DNA from: Hyphomicrobiales bacterium
GTDB lineage: Bacteria > Pseudomonadota > Alphaproteobacteria > Rhizobiales > Rhizobiaceae
Assembly: GCA_900474095.1 (NCBI GenBank)
Contig: UCOA01000025.1
Span: forward strand, 1-64,000
Length of the DNA: 64,000 nucleotides
Reading direction: 5' to 3'
Shown: positions 34,545 to 43,587 of the stretch, in pieces
Layout: each line of letters opens with the position of its first letter
Numbering within the stretch: the first letter of the stretch is position 1
Translations under genes and position numbers: made by a program
The notes under the pieces: model-generated
Told to the model about the DNA's origin: nothing
The model's database searches: none
What the model saw: the letters and a program-made list of their open reading frames with translations, nothing else

Positions 34545-36191
34545 TTAGCCGTTTCGGATCTGGCTCAGAGTTCGCGTCGGCGTGATCGCCTCGGGATCAA
34601 GCCGGATCTCGATGATCGACGGTTTGCCGCTCTGCCGGGCACGCTCGAAAGCGCCGGCAAACTCCTCGGTCTTTTCCACCAGTTCGCCATGGCCGCCATA
34701 GGCGCGGGCGAAGGCTCCAAAGTCCGGATTGGTGAGATCGGTTCCGCTCACCCGGCCCGGATAGTCCCGCTCCTGATGCATGCGGATGGTGCCGTAGATG
34801 CCGTTGTTGATCACCAGCGTAATGATTGGCAGGTTGTAGCGGACCGCCGTTGCGAACTCCTGCCCGTGCATCATGAAGCAGCCGTCACCGGCAAAGCAGA
34901 TGACCTCGCGCTCTGGGAACAGATGTTTTGCAGCGACAGCCGCAGGCAGGCCGTAGCCCATCGAGCCGGACGTCGGCGCCGCCTGCGTGTTGAAGCGGCG
35001 AAACCGGTGGAAGCGATGCAGCCAGGTCGCGTAGTTACCCGCGCCGTTGGTGAAGATCGTGTCCGCGGCCGTATTCGCTTCGATGAACCGCATGATCGGT
35101 CCCATCTGCACATCGCCGGGGCCGGCTTCCGGCGGCGTGGACCAGGCGAGATAGGCCTGATGCATCGCCTTGGTGCGATCGCTCCATGGCGGCGAGGCGG
35201 CGGGCATCATCGCTTCCAAGGCAGCTGCAAAATCGGCAGGCGCCGCCACGACAGGCAAATCCGGTCGGTAAACGCGGCCGAGTTCGCCGGGATCGGGATG
35301 GACATGCACCAGCGTCTGGCGCGGGTAGGGCACATCCAGCAGCGTATAGCCGGACGAAGGCATTTCGGAGAAGCGACCGCCGATCAGCAGCACAAGATCC
35401 GCCTCGCGGATTTCCTTGGCGAGCGCTGGATTGACGCCGATGCCGACATCGCCGGCATAGCTCGGATGAAGATGATCAAACAGCATCTGTCGGCGGAAGG
35501 AGCAGCCGACCGGCAGATCGAACCGCTCAGCGAAGGCCTGGAATTGCCGGACTGCTCGCTCGTCCCAGCGCGTGCCGCCGAGAATGGCGATCGGTCGCCT
35601 GGCCGTTGCCAGCATGCCTTCGAGCGCCGTGATCTGGCTTGCGCCGGGATGGCTCTCAACAGGCTGGTAGGGCTTGGCTGCCGGAGCCTCGGTCTTATCG
35701 GTCAGCATATCTTCCGGCAAAATCAGGACCACAGGCCCCGGGCGGCCCGAGGTCGCGATCGAGAAAGCGCGGGTGACGAATTCCGGAATTCTGGCAGGGT
35801 CATCAATCTCGCCGACCCATTTGGCGATTTCGGTGAAGGCGCGGCGATACTCGATTTCCTGGAAGGCCTCGCGCTCGCGGGCGTCGCGCTGCACTTGGCC
35901 GATGAACAGGATCATCGGGATCGAATCCTGGCGGGAGATATGCAGGCCGGCGGACGCGTTCATGGCGCCGGGGCCGCGGGTCACCATGCAGATGCCGGGT
36001 TCGCCGGTAAGACGGCCCCAGGCATCCGCCATCATCGCCGCGCCGCCTTCCTGGCGGCAGACCACGACATCGATGTCCGTGTCGTAAAGCGCGTCGAGCA
36101 CAGCGAGATAGCTCTCGCCCGGCACACAGGAGATGCGCTTCACGCCGTTCGCCTTCAGCGCCTCGACGATCAGTTCTCCACCTGTCTTCAT
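34545..36191 (-). CDS. Thiamine-diphosphate enzyme, acetolactate-synthase-like
   Basis: A 548-residue three-domain TPP enzyme. The activating glutamate is in VVVCRQEGGAAMMADAWGRL near residue 50, a central DHS-like domain follows, and the TPP-binding motif GDGCFMMHGQEFATAVRYNL lies near residue 430, with NNGIYGTIR. It groups with acetolactate synthase and related decarboxylases, but no small regulatory subunit is nearby and it is a single gene, so the reaction is uncertain. The ATG at 36191 is preceded by GGGAGGAG; a start at 36206 is less likely. Confidence 0.82.
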   Translation of the reverse strand: MKTGGELIVEALKANGVKRISCVPGESYLAVLDALYDTDIDVVVCRQEGGAAMMADAWGRLTGEPGICMVTRGPGAMNASAGLHISRQDSIPMILFIGQVQRDAREREAFQEIEYRRAFTEIAKWVGEIDDPARIPEFVTRAFSIATSGRPGPVVLILPEDMLTDKTEAPAAKPYQPVESHPGASQITALEGMLATARRPIAILGGTRWDERAVRQFQAFAERFDLPVGCSFRRQMLFDHLHPSYAGDVGIGVNPALAKEIREADLVLLIGGRFSEMPSSGYTLLDVPYPRQTLVHVHPDPGELGRVYRPDLPVVAAPADFAAALEAMMPAASPPWSDRTKAMHQAYLAWSTPPEAGPGDVQMGPIMRFIEANTAADTIFTNGAGNYATWLHRFHRFRRFNTQAAPTSGSMGYGLPAAVAAKHLFPEREVICFAGDGCFMMHGQEFATAVRYNLPIITLVINNGIYGTIRMHQERDYPGRVSGTDLTNPDFGAFARAYGGHGELVEKTEEFAGAFERARQSGKPSIIEIRLDPEAITPTRTLSQIRNG

Positions 36192-36324
36192 GTCCGCTCC
36201 TCCCAAAGCCTGTGAAAACTAGTTTGTCGCCTGCAGGCGATGCCGGCGCCACGCTGGCGCTCTTGTTGATACTGCATTGCCTGCCAGATAATGTGGCCGG
36301 ACATTTCGGTCATGCCATGCCTTG

Positions 36325-37260
36325 TTATATCCGCCGTTCCACGACAGCGAGGCACCAGGCGGCAAAATCCCGCATGGCGCTGTCGCGTTCCGTTTCATTC
36401 AGCGTCTCGTGGCGCATCGTCGGGTAGACGACCGTCGTCACGCCTTTCAGCCCCACCGATTGCATCCGCCTAGCCAGCCACTTGATTTCCCGGGCGCCAT
36501 TGGTGGCCGGGTCCTCGCCGCCGCCGACGAGATGGATTGGCAGCCGTTGAGGCAGCCGTTGCAGGCGATCCTGGCGCGCGCCTTGAAACGTCAGTTCGAA
36601 GAGGTCTGTCCACAGCGAGACGCTGGCGTCAAAACCGCAGAGCGGGTCCCCGACATATTTTGCAACTTCGGCGTCATCGTGCGAGAGCCAATCGAACTCG
36701 GTCCTGCTGTTCTTGATAGAGCGGCCCCAGGCGGCGAAGGTCAGTTTCGGCAGGAGGCGGCTTGGTACGTCGGAGCCTTTCAGCATCTTTTCAACGGCCA
36801 GAATGACCTGCGCGGCGCGGCCGGCAAGGCCCGGATTGAAGTTCGAGTTCCATACCGCCAACCCGTCATAAAGGCCGGGCTCGCTCTCCGCGGCGTTGAG
36901 CGCGATCAGCCCGCCCATCGAATGGCCAAACAGGATTATGGGAAGGCCGGGATGATTGGCCGCTGCCATGTCGCGTATCGTCCGGATGTCGGACAGCACC
37001 TTGTCGATGCCTTGCCGGTGTGCATACCGGCCAAGCGGTGCATCATCGGCTTTGGTTACGCCATGCCCGCGATGGTCGTGCGCATAGACGTGAAAGCCGT
37101 GACCGGCCATGAATTCAGCGAAACGGGCATAGCGGGCGGAATGTTCGGCAAGGCCGTGGCTGACGATCAGGACGCCCTTTTCTGGCGCGGCAGCCGGCCA
37201 GTGGCGCCAGGCGAGGGCGGCTCCGCTCGGGCTTTGCAACGTTTCGACCTTGGCAAACAC
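36325..37260 (-). CDS. Alpha/beta hydrolase, lysophospholipase/monoglyceride-lipase-like
   Basis: A 311-residue alpha/beta hydrolase of the serine aminopeptidase S33 / PldB group. LIVSHGLAEHSARYARFAEF supplies the oxyanion region, ILFGHSMGGLIALNA the nucleophile elbow (Gly-His-Ser-Met-Gly), and VGGGEDPATNGA with TTVVYPTMRHETLNE the acid and histidine. There is no signal peptide. It probably hydrolyses monoacyl lipids. Confidence 0.8.
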   Translation of the reverse strand: MFAKVETLQSPSGAALAWRHWPAAAPEKGVLIVSHGLAEHSARYARFAEFMAGHGFHVYAHDHRGHGVTKADDAPLGRYAHRQGIDKVLSDIRTIRDMAAANHPGLPIILFGHSMGGLIALNAAESEPGLYDGLAVWNSNFNPGLAGRAAQVILAVEKMLKGSDVPSRLLPKLTFAAWGRSIKNSRTEFDWLSHDDAEVAKYVGDPLCGFDASVSLWTDLFELTFQGARQDRLQRLPQRLPIHLVGGGEDPATNGAREIKWLARRMQSVGLKGVTTVVYPTMRHETLNETERDSAMRDFAAWCLAVVERRI

Positions 37261-37451
37261 CCAGACCCTCCCAAGCGAAGTTCCACCACGTCATGTTATC
37301 AACTTGATTTGTTGGCGAAAGGCAATCTCCGCTTGGTGCCCGTTTCGCATCAGGTCAGGAAATATTGGTCGGACAGGGATTACAGGTTGCATTTTTCCCG
37401 TTTTAGTCTCTAAATGAGCTTGTTTTGTTCTGTTTTCAGGAGGGGCTTTTC

Positions 37452-38210
37452 ATGCAAGCGAATATCTTTATGCCATTTCTGCGCCGTCTGGGTTTTGCCG
37501 TATTGGCCGCTATGGCCGCGTCCCCGGTATTGGCCGATGGAGAGGCGGCATTGTCGAAAGGAAAGACCGAGTATATTCTCGCCGTCAGCTGGCAGCCGGG
37601 TTTCTGCGAGGTGCGGCCGAAGCGCAAGGAGTGCGTCGGGCAGACGGCGGAGCGCCACGACGCGACGCATTTTTCCCTGCATGGCCTTTGGCCGATGAAG
37701 AAGAGCTATTGCGGCGTCGCAGCGGATATTCGCGCGCGCGACAAGAAGGGCGATTGGTTGGAACTGCCGCAACTGGCAATGGCCGAAGAAACGGCGGCGA
37801 AGCTCTTGATCGCCATGCCGGGAACGCAATCGGGTCTCGACCGGCATCAATGGCTTCGCAGCGGCACCTGCCAGGGCGGCACTGCGCAGGACTATTTTGC
37901 CGTCCAGCTCCGTCTTCTCGACGAGCTCAACGGCTCGGCAGTGCGAAGCCTGTTCGCCGAACGCCTCGGACGAGAGGTCACGGAGGGCGAGGTCAAGCGG
38001 GCTTTCGACGCGAGTTTCGGAAAGGGTGCGGGCGACCGGGTGCGGATGCGCTGCCAGAAGGCGGGTTCCCGCAGCGTCATCACGGGATTGACGATCGGGC
38101 TTTCGGGGAATGTCTCGGCCAGTGCTGGCCTGTCGCCCCTGATCCTTGCCGCCGGAGAGACCGATTTCAAATGCGGCAGCGGCATCGTTGACGCCGCCGG
38201 CATCGAGTGA
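37452..38210 (+). CDS. Secreted ribonuclease T2 family protein
   Basis: A 252-residue protein with a signal peptide (residues 1-28, ending SPVLADG). The two catalytic segments of RNase T2 are visible: FSLHGLWPMKKSY near residue 75, and a diverged DRHQWLRSGTCQGG near residue 135 in place of the usual HEWxKHG. It cleaves RNA in the periplasm or outside the cell, serving nucleotide scavenging. The ATG at 37452 follows AGGAGGGG. Confidence 0.85.
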   Translation: MQANIFMPFLRRLGFAVLAAMAASPVLADGEAALSKGKTEYILAVSWQPGFCEVRPKRKECVGQTAERHDATHFSLHGLWPMKKSYCGVAADIRARDKKGDWLELPQLAMAEETAAKLLIAMPGTQSGLDRHQWLRSGTCQGGTAQDYFAVQLRLLDELNGSAVRSLFAERLGREVTEGEVKRAFDASFGKGAGDRVRMRCQKAGSRSVITGLTIGLSGNVSASAGLSPLILAAGETDFKCGSGIVDAAGIE

Positions 38211-38303
38211 ATGGCTGAGTTAAAGCCGGTTTCTTCATTGCTCCGCCGGGATAATTCGCCTACATAGCGGGCAAAATCCCATTCCCGTCGGAGCAGTCTC
38301 TTT

Positions 38304-39953
38304 ATGGCACGTCAATTCATCTATCATATGTCCGGGCTGAACAAGTCCTACGGCACCAAGAAGGTGCTGGAGAATGTCAATCTTTCCTTCTACCCGGACG
38401 CCAAGATCGGTATCCTCGGCCCGAACGGCGCCGGTAAGTCGACCGTGTTGCGCATCATGGCCGGCCTTGACAAGGAATATACCGGTGAAGCCTGGGTCGC
38501 CGAAGGTGCGACCGTCGGTTACCTGGCGCAGGAGCCGCAACTCGACCCAACCAAGACGGCGATGGAAAACGTCATGGAAGGCGTTGCCGACAAGACGGCC
38601 ATCCTCGAGCGTTACAACGAACTGATGATGAACTATTCCGACGAGACGGCGGAAGAGGGCGCCAAGCTCCAGGATATCATCGACGGCCAGAACCTCTGGG
38701 ATCTGGAGAGCCAGGTCGAGATGGCCATGGACGCGCTGCGCTGCCCGCCGGGGGACGGCGACGTGACGAGCCTGTCGGGCGGTGAGCGCCGTCGTCTGGC
38801 GCTCTGCAAGCTTTTGCTCTCCAAGCCTGATCTGCTTCTGCTCGACGAACCGACCAACCATCTGGACGCCGAAACAATCGGCTGGCTGGAAAACCATCTG
38901 CGCCTGTATCCGGGCGCCGTGATGATGATCACCCACGACCGCTACTTCCTCGACAACGTTACGGGCTGGATCCTCGAACTCGACCGCGGCCGCAGCATTC
39001 CCTATGAGGGCAACTATTCGGCCTACCTCCTTGCCAAGGCCAAGCGCATGCAGCAGGAAAACCGCGAAGACGCCTCCCGCCAGAAGGCGATCAGCCGCGA
39101 GCAGGAATGGATCGCTTCCAGCCCGAAGGCCCGTCAGGCGAAATCCAAGGCGCGTATCAAGGCCTATGACGAACTGGTCGATGCAGCCGACAAGATGCGT
39201 CTTGGCGATGCGCAGATCATCATTCCGATCGGTGAACGTCTCGGTCAGGTCGTTATCGAGGCCGAGAACATCACCAAGGGTTACGGCGATCGCGTCTTGA
39301 TCGACGATCTGTCGATCAAGCTGCCGCCGGGCGGCATCGTTGGTGTCATCGGACCGAACGGCGCTGGCAAGACCACGCTGTTCCGGATGATCACCGGTCA
39401 GGAGAAGCCGGATAGCGGCAGCTTCCGCGTCGGCGATTCCGTCAAGCTTGGTTATGTCGACCAGAGCCGCGATGCGCTGGATGGCAACAAGACAGTCTGG
39501 GAAGAGATTTCCGGCGGTGCCGAAGTCATCAAGCTCGGCAAGCTCGAAATGAACTCGCGCGCCTATTGCGGCGCATTCAACTTCAAGGGCACAGATCAGC
39601 AGCAGAAGGTCGGAAACCTTTCCGGCGGTCAGCGCAACCGCGTCCACCTTGCCAAGATGCTGAAGGCCGGCGGCAACGTTCTCCTGCTCGACGAACCGAC
39701 CAACGACCTCGATACGGAAACATTGGCGGCGCTCGAAATCGCGCTGGAAAACTTCGCCGGCTGCGCCGTCATCATCAGCCACGATCGTATGTTCCTCGAT
39801 CGTCTCGCGACCCACATCCTGGCCTTCGAGGGCGATAGCCACGTGGAATGGTTCGAGGGCAACTTCGAAGACTACGAGAAGGACAAGATCCGGCGCCTGG
39901 GCCCGGAATCGGTCAACCCGAGCCGCGTCAGCTACAAGCGTCTGACCCGCTAA
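38304..39953 (+). CDS. ettA: Energy-dependent translational throttle protein EttA
   Basis: A 549-residue ABC-F protein with two ATPase domains: Walker A GPNGAGKST near residue 45 with SLSGGERRRLALCKLLL, and a second GPNGAGKTT near residue 350 with LSGGQRNRVHLAKML. Between them lies the charged linker (residues about 240-310) and, within domain 1, the short arm typical of EttA. It binds the ribosomal E site and gates translation according to energy state. A terminator follows at 40003-40034. Confidence 0.92.
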   Translation: MARQFIYHMSGLNKSYGTKKVLENVNLSFYPDAKIGILGPNGAGKSTVLRIMAGLDKEYTGEAWVAEGATVGYLAQEPQLDPTKTAMENVMEGVADKTAILERYNELMMNYSDETAEEGAKLQDIIDGQNLWDLESQVEMAMDALRCPPGDGDVTSLSGGERRRLALCKLLLSKPDLLLLDEPTNHLDAETIGWLENHLRLYPGAVMMITHDRYFLDNVTGWILELDRGRSIPYEGNYSAYLLAKAKRMQQENREDASRQKAISREQEWIASSPKARQAKSKARIKAYDELVDAADKMRLGDAQIIIPIGERLGQVVIEAENITKGYGDRVLIDDLSIKLPPGGIVGVIGPNGAGKTTLFRMITGQEKPDSGSFRVGDSVKLGYVDQSRDALDGNKTVWEEISGGAEVIKLGKLEMNSRAYCGAFNFKGTDQQQKVGNLSGGQRNRVHLAKMLKAGGNVLLLDEPTNDLDTETLAALEIALENFAGCAVIISHDRMFLDRLATHILAFEGDSHVEWFEGNFEDYEKDKIRRLGPESVNPSRVSYKRLTR

Positions 39954-40002
39954 GTGCTTGCCGAGGGTGGCCTCTCAGGCGCCTCGTGGTAAAACTCAAT
40001 GG

Positions 40003-40034
40003 AAAGGCGGCTCCAGTGGCCGCCTTTTCCTTTT
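40003..40034 (+). terminator. Intrinsic terminator after ettA
   Basis: AAAGGCGGC (40003-40011) and GCCGCCTTT (40019-40027) form a 9-bp stem with a 7-nt loop and a T-rich tail (TTTTCCTTTT). It lies about 50 nt after the ettA stop. Confidence 0.85.
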
Positions 40035-40083
40035 GTGGACGTTGCGGCTGCGTCACATTTCATCTTGCAGCACTCACCAAAAT

Positions 40084-40105
40084 CACATAAACATATCTTT
40101 ATGTG
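40084..40105. promoter_or_regulatory. 22-bp palindromic operator before the metF operon
   Basis: CACATAAA (40084-40091) and TTTATGTG (40098-40105) are perfect 8-bp arms around CATATC; only one base pair in the centre breaks full symmetry. It ends 15 bp before the start codon of the ArsR-methyltransferase regulator, overlapping where the promoter must be. Palindromes with ATAAA..TTTAT arms fit ArsR-family, SahR-like regulation of methionine genes, so autorepression of this operon is likely. Confidence 0.65.
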
Positions 40106-40120
40106 TTGATGAGGTTTACG

Positions 40121-41149
40121 ATGGCAAGAGATCAGGGGCTGGGACTGGACGCATTGGTAGACGTCCTCAAGGCGGCGGGAGAGCCGACGCGCATGCGTCT
40201 TCTGGCCCTTTTGGCCGCCGGCGACCTCACCGTTACCGATCTTACCGAAATTCTCGGTCAATCGCAGCCCCGAATTTCCCGCCACCTGAAACTGCTCGCC
40301 GAGGTCGCGCTGATCGATCGTTACCAGGAAGGTGCCTGGGCCTATTTTCGCCTGAGAGGCGAAGGGGCTGGTGTCGCACTTGTGCGCGATTTGCTCGCCG
40401 CTTCCGACCTCTCCGATGCGGTGCTGACGCGGGATGGCGAGCGGCTGACGGCGCTCAAGCAAGCGCGCTCGGAGAAGGCGCAGGCCTATTTCAGCCGCAA
40501 TGCCGCCGAATGGGACGAACTGCGCCGCCTGCATGTCAGCGAGGCGGATGTCGAGGCTGCGCTGAAAAAGGTCGTCGGCATCGAGCCGGTCGATGGGCTG
40601 CTCGATCTCGGCACCGGCACCGGCCGCATTCTGCAACTGTTCGAGGGGCTGTACCGGCGCGGCGTCGGCGTTGATGCCAGCCGTGACATGCTCGCGGTCG
40701 CCCGCGCCAATCTGGATCGGGCCGGCATCACCAAGGCATCGATCAGGCATGGCGATATCTTCAACCTGCCGCTGGATGGACGCCAGTTCGACTTGGTGAC
40801 CATCCATCAGGTTCTGCATTTCCTGCAGCAGCCGGAGGCGGCTATTATCGAAGCGGCCCGCATGCTGTCGCCTGGCGGCCGGCTGGCGATCATCGATCTC
40901 GCCCCGCACACGCTGGAATATCTGCGCGACGAGCATGCCCATATGCGCCTCGGCTTTTCGCGCCAGACCATGGCGGAATGGCTGGAAAAGGCCGGGCTCA
41001 GTGTCGAGGAGGTCGTCGATCTCGCTCCGGAAAAGGATCGAGACCGGCAGTTGATTGTGACCATATGGCTTGCGCGCAACCAGCGGCAGGCCGCCGCTGC
41101 CGATTTATCCGAGGGCGGCAGGACCCTTGCCTATGCCGGGAGGACATGA
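40121..41149 (+). CDS. ArsR-family regulator fused to SAM-methyltransferase domain (SahR-like)
   Basis: A 342-residue two-domain protein. Residues about 10-95 form an ArsR winged HTH (LTVTDLTEILGQSQPRISRH, then LKLLAEVALI); residues about 150-330 form a class I SAM-binding domain with motif I LLDLGTGTGRILQLFEG. Regulators of this layout next to metF (SahR) sense S-adenosylhomocysteine and control the methionine cycle. The next gene is metF, one base after the stop, so the two form an operon. The ATG at 40121 has GAGG upstream. Confidence 0.82.
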   Translation: MARDQGLGLDALVDVLKAAGEPTRMRLLALLAAGDLTVTDLTEILGQSQPRISRHLKLLAEVALIDRYQEGAWAYFRLRGEGAGVALVRDLLAASDLSDAVLTRDGERLTALKQARSEKAQAYFSRNAAEWDELRRLHVSEADVEAALKKVVGIEPVDGLLDLGTGTGRILQLFEGLYRRGVGVDASRDMLAVARANLDRAGITKASIRHGDIFNLPLDGRQFDLVTIHQVLHFLQQPEAAIIEAARMLSPGGRLAIIDLAPHTLEYLRDEHAHMRLGFSRQTMAEWLEKAGLSVEEVVDLAPEKDRDRQLIVTIWLARNQRQAAAADLSEGGRTLAYAGRT

Positions 41150-41150
41150 C

Positions 41151-42077
41151 ATGGCGATACACACCCTTTACCCGGCGGAACGCGGCAATCTCAGACTCTC
41201 CTTCGAATATTTCCCGCCGAAGAACGATGAGATGGAAACGCAACTATTCCAGACCGTCGAAGACCTTGCGGTCTTCAATCCGGCCTTCGTGACGATGACC
41301 TATGGCGCCGGCGGCTCCACCAAGGCGCGCTCCCTGACGGCCGTGCGGCGGATGATCCATCAGGCCGGCTTCCCGAACACGGCCGCGCATTTGACCTGCG
41401 TCGGCGCGGCCAAGGACGAGGTGGATGCGATCGTCTGCGAGTTCATCGACGGCGGCGTGCAGCATTTCGTGGCCTTGCGTGGCGACCCTCAGGGCGGGAT
41501 CGGCGCCCGTTACGAGCCCTTTCCCGGCGGTTATGAAAACGCGGCCGCTCTTGTCGCGGCGATCCGGGGCAGGGGCGACTTCGAGATTTCCGTGTCCGCT
41601 TATCCGGAAAAGCATCCCGAAAGCCCGGACGTCACTACCGATATCGACATGCTAAAGCGCAAGGTCGACAGCGGAGCAACCCGCGCACTGACACAGTTCT
41701 TCTTCGACAACAACGATTTCGAGCGCTATCTCGAGCGTGTCCGGCGTGCTGGTATCACCATCCCTGTCGTTCCTGGGATTTTGCCGATCAACAACCTGAC
41801 GCAGGTCAGCAAGTTTGCCGGATTGTGCGGTGCACGGGTTCCGGAGGCGATCGTCACCCGGCTGGTCCATCTCGCCGAGCGCCCCGAGGAACGCTTCAAG
41901 GAAGCGACCCATATCGCTGCCGAGCAGATCGTTGATCTCGCCCGGCGCGGTGTCCGTGATTTCCACGTCTACACGATGAACCGGTCGCCGCTTGTCGCCG
42001 CTGTCTGCGATCTCGTCGGATTCGAGCGGGACACCTCTGCGGCCATTCCTTCCCATGCGGCGGGCGCTGCGGCCTGA
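41151..42077 (+). CDS. metF: 5,10-methylenetetrahydrofolate reductase
   Basis: A 308-residue FAD-dependent reductase that makes 5-methyl-tetrahydrofolate for methionine synthesis. The family's N-terminal LRLSFEYFPPKNDEME, VTMTYGAGGSTKARSL near residue 45, HLTCVGA and FVALRGDPQGG are all present. The ATG at 41151 is preceded by GGGAGGAC. It directly follows the ArsR-methyltransferase regulator gene. Confidence 0.93.
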   Translation: MAIHTLYPAERGNLRLSFEYFPPKNDEMETQLFQTVEDLAVFNPAFVTMTYGAGGSTKARSLTAVRRMIHQAGFPNTAAHLTCVGAAKDEVDAIVCEFIDGGVQHFVALRGDPQGGIGARYEPFPGGYENAAALVAAIRGRGDFEISVSAYPEKHPESPDVTTDIDMLKRKVDSGATRALTQFFFDNNDFERYLERVRRAGITIPVVPGILPINNLTQVSKFAGLCGARVPEAIVTRLVHLAERPEERFKEATHIAAEQIVDLARRGVRDFHVYTMNRSPLVAAVCDLVGFERDTSAAIPSHAAGAAA

Positions 42078-42100
42078 GTCTGAACGGATGGCGATGCGCC

Positions 42101-42140
42101 AATAAAAAAGCCCTTGAGACCGGAAGGTTTCAAGGGCTTT
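42101..42140. terminator. Bidirectional intrinsic terminator after metF
   Basis: AAAGCCCTTGA (42107-42117) and TCAAGGGCTTT (42130-42140) form an 11-bp perfect stem with a 12-nt loop. On the minus strand the stem is followed by six T residues, on the plus strand by TTTGTT. It can stop metF transcription and the leftward transcript of the small membrane gene. Confidence 0.8.
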
Positions 42141-42259
42141 GTTCGCCACGCATACTAGCTTCGCAGTGCTCGGTAGAGCGACTAACTTGCTCGATCCTGC
42201 TGCAATTGGTTTACGGTATTATAGTCCTTTTTTACCGATTGGACTGTTCGCTGACGTTT

Positions 42260-42337
42260 TCAGATGAAAAGCATGGTTGCTACGAAAACGAACGCTGCAC
42301 TTATCATGAGGACATTCAACGAATGTGTAATTCCCAT
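42260..42337 (-). CDS. 25-residue single-span membrane peptide
   Basis: A tiny gene encoding 25 residues: a short polar start (MGITHSLN) and then a continuous hydrophobic segment to the end, enough for one membrane span. It is preceded by AAGGAGGG at 6-nt spacing, about the best ribosome-binding site in the window, in a 520-bp gap that has no other gene. A terminator with a minus-strand T-run lies downstream at 42101-42140. The function is unknown; small single-span proteins often modulate larger membrane proteins. Confidence 0.65.
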   Translation of the reverse strand: MGITHSLNVLMISAAFVFVATMLFI

Positions 42338-42597
42338 AATCGGCCCTCCTTGCGTTAACGACCGAAACATAGGGTGAAAATGTCACGGTTGAAAGGAAAA
42401 GTTATGCTGCGGTGCAGTAGACGAAGCCTGAAAAATGGTTATACACAGGCTTAACTAACTGATTAAAAAAGACTTAATCGCTGCCACATTTTTTTCACAA
42501 TGTCTTCGATCTGGTTAATGTAACGCACTGAAATGCGCCGTGAGTGGCCGAATAGACACATTCGGATTCCCAGCGGACAGTTCCGATTCCCCTTCCT

Positions 42598-43533
42598 TCA
42601 GGTTCGCCGGCTAGGCAGGATGCGGCCGTCGAGAACGACCAATCCGCCGGCAATCAGCAGCATGCCGGCGGCGTCCGTCGGTTCAAGCGTTTCGCCGAGG
42701 AACAGGAAACCGAGCAGGATTGCGCTTGGCGGCACCAACAGCGTCACCAGCGACGTGTTCGTCGCACCCGCGCGGCTCATGATGCGGAAGAACAGGATAT
42801 AGCCGTAGGCCGTGGACAGCAGCGCCAGGGCAAGCACGGCGAGAACCGAGGTGATCGGCGGCACCGGAAGCTGCCAGGGCTTGTCGATGACCAGGGCGAG
42901 CGGCAACATGATCAATGTCGAAGCGGTCAGCTGCCCCGCTGCGGTCACGGGCGCCGCCAGCCCCCTGAAGCTCTTGCCGTAGGTCGCGGCGAAACCGTAG
43001 CTGATCGCCGCGATAACCGGGAAGAGCAGCGCCCAGAGCGGGATTTTGCTGCCCGACTGCATCAGGCCAGGCAAGGCACTCGGGCCGATCAGAACCACCG
43101 TTCCCGCAAGGCCAAGCAGGCAGCCGGAGATCTTGGAAAGGCTCAGCTTCTCGTCATGCGTCAGGGTATTGGCGATCAAGACGGTCCAGACCGGTGTCGT
43201 CGCGTTGAGGATGGCGGCGAGGCCGGCGCCGATCTGCGTCTGGCCGAGAAAGATGAATGTATGCGGGATGGCGTTGTTGATCAGCCCCAGCAGCAGGAAT
43301 TGCGGCCAGCGGGCTCTAAGCTCGCGGTAGATGTCGTAGCGGCCAAAGACATAGACATGCAGGGCCAGAGCCGCTAGGCCCACCCGCAGGAGCACGAGCG
43401 TAAAGGCCGGCACATGCTGGATTGCGATGCGCGCGAAGAAGAATGAACCGCCCCAGATCAGCCCGAGCAGCGCCAGCAGGCCCCAGGTGGCAAGCGTCAT
43501 CCGATGCTGCAGACCATCCGTTTTTGCGTGCAT
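42598..43533 (-). CDS. EamA/DMT-family transporter
   Basis: A 311-residue membrane protein with about ten hydrophobic segments and two EamA repeats (LLALLGLIWGGSFFFARIAI at the start of the first, and ALLFPVIAAISYGFAATYGK of the second). The drug/metabolite transporter superfamily usually exports amino acids or other metabolites. Substrate unknown. Confidence 0.85.
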   Translation of the reverse strand: MHAKTDGLQHRMTLATWGLLALLGLIWGGSFFFARIAIQHVPAFTLVLLRVGLAALALHVYVFGRYDIYRELRARWPQFLLLGLINNAIPHTFIFLGQTQIGAGLAAILNATTPVWTVLIANTLTHDEKLSLSKISGCLLGLAGTVVLIGPSALPGLMQSGSKIPLWALLFPVIAAISYGFAATYGKSFRGLAAPVTAAGQLTASTLIMLPLALVIDKPWQLPVPPITSVLAVLALALLSTAYGYILFFRIMSRAGATNTSLVTLLVPPSAILLGFLFLGETLEPTDAAGMLLIAGGLVVLDGRILPSRRT

Positions 43534-43587
43534 ACGACTTGACCTTGCCCTGCCTCATTCGGAACATAACGACGGTTAAGGCTTGGG

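Noticed and set aside
34506-36215. Plus-strand open frame opposite the TPP enzyme gene
   Set aside because: Antisense shadow; the minus-strand protein has all TPP-enzyme motifs.
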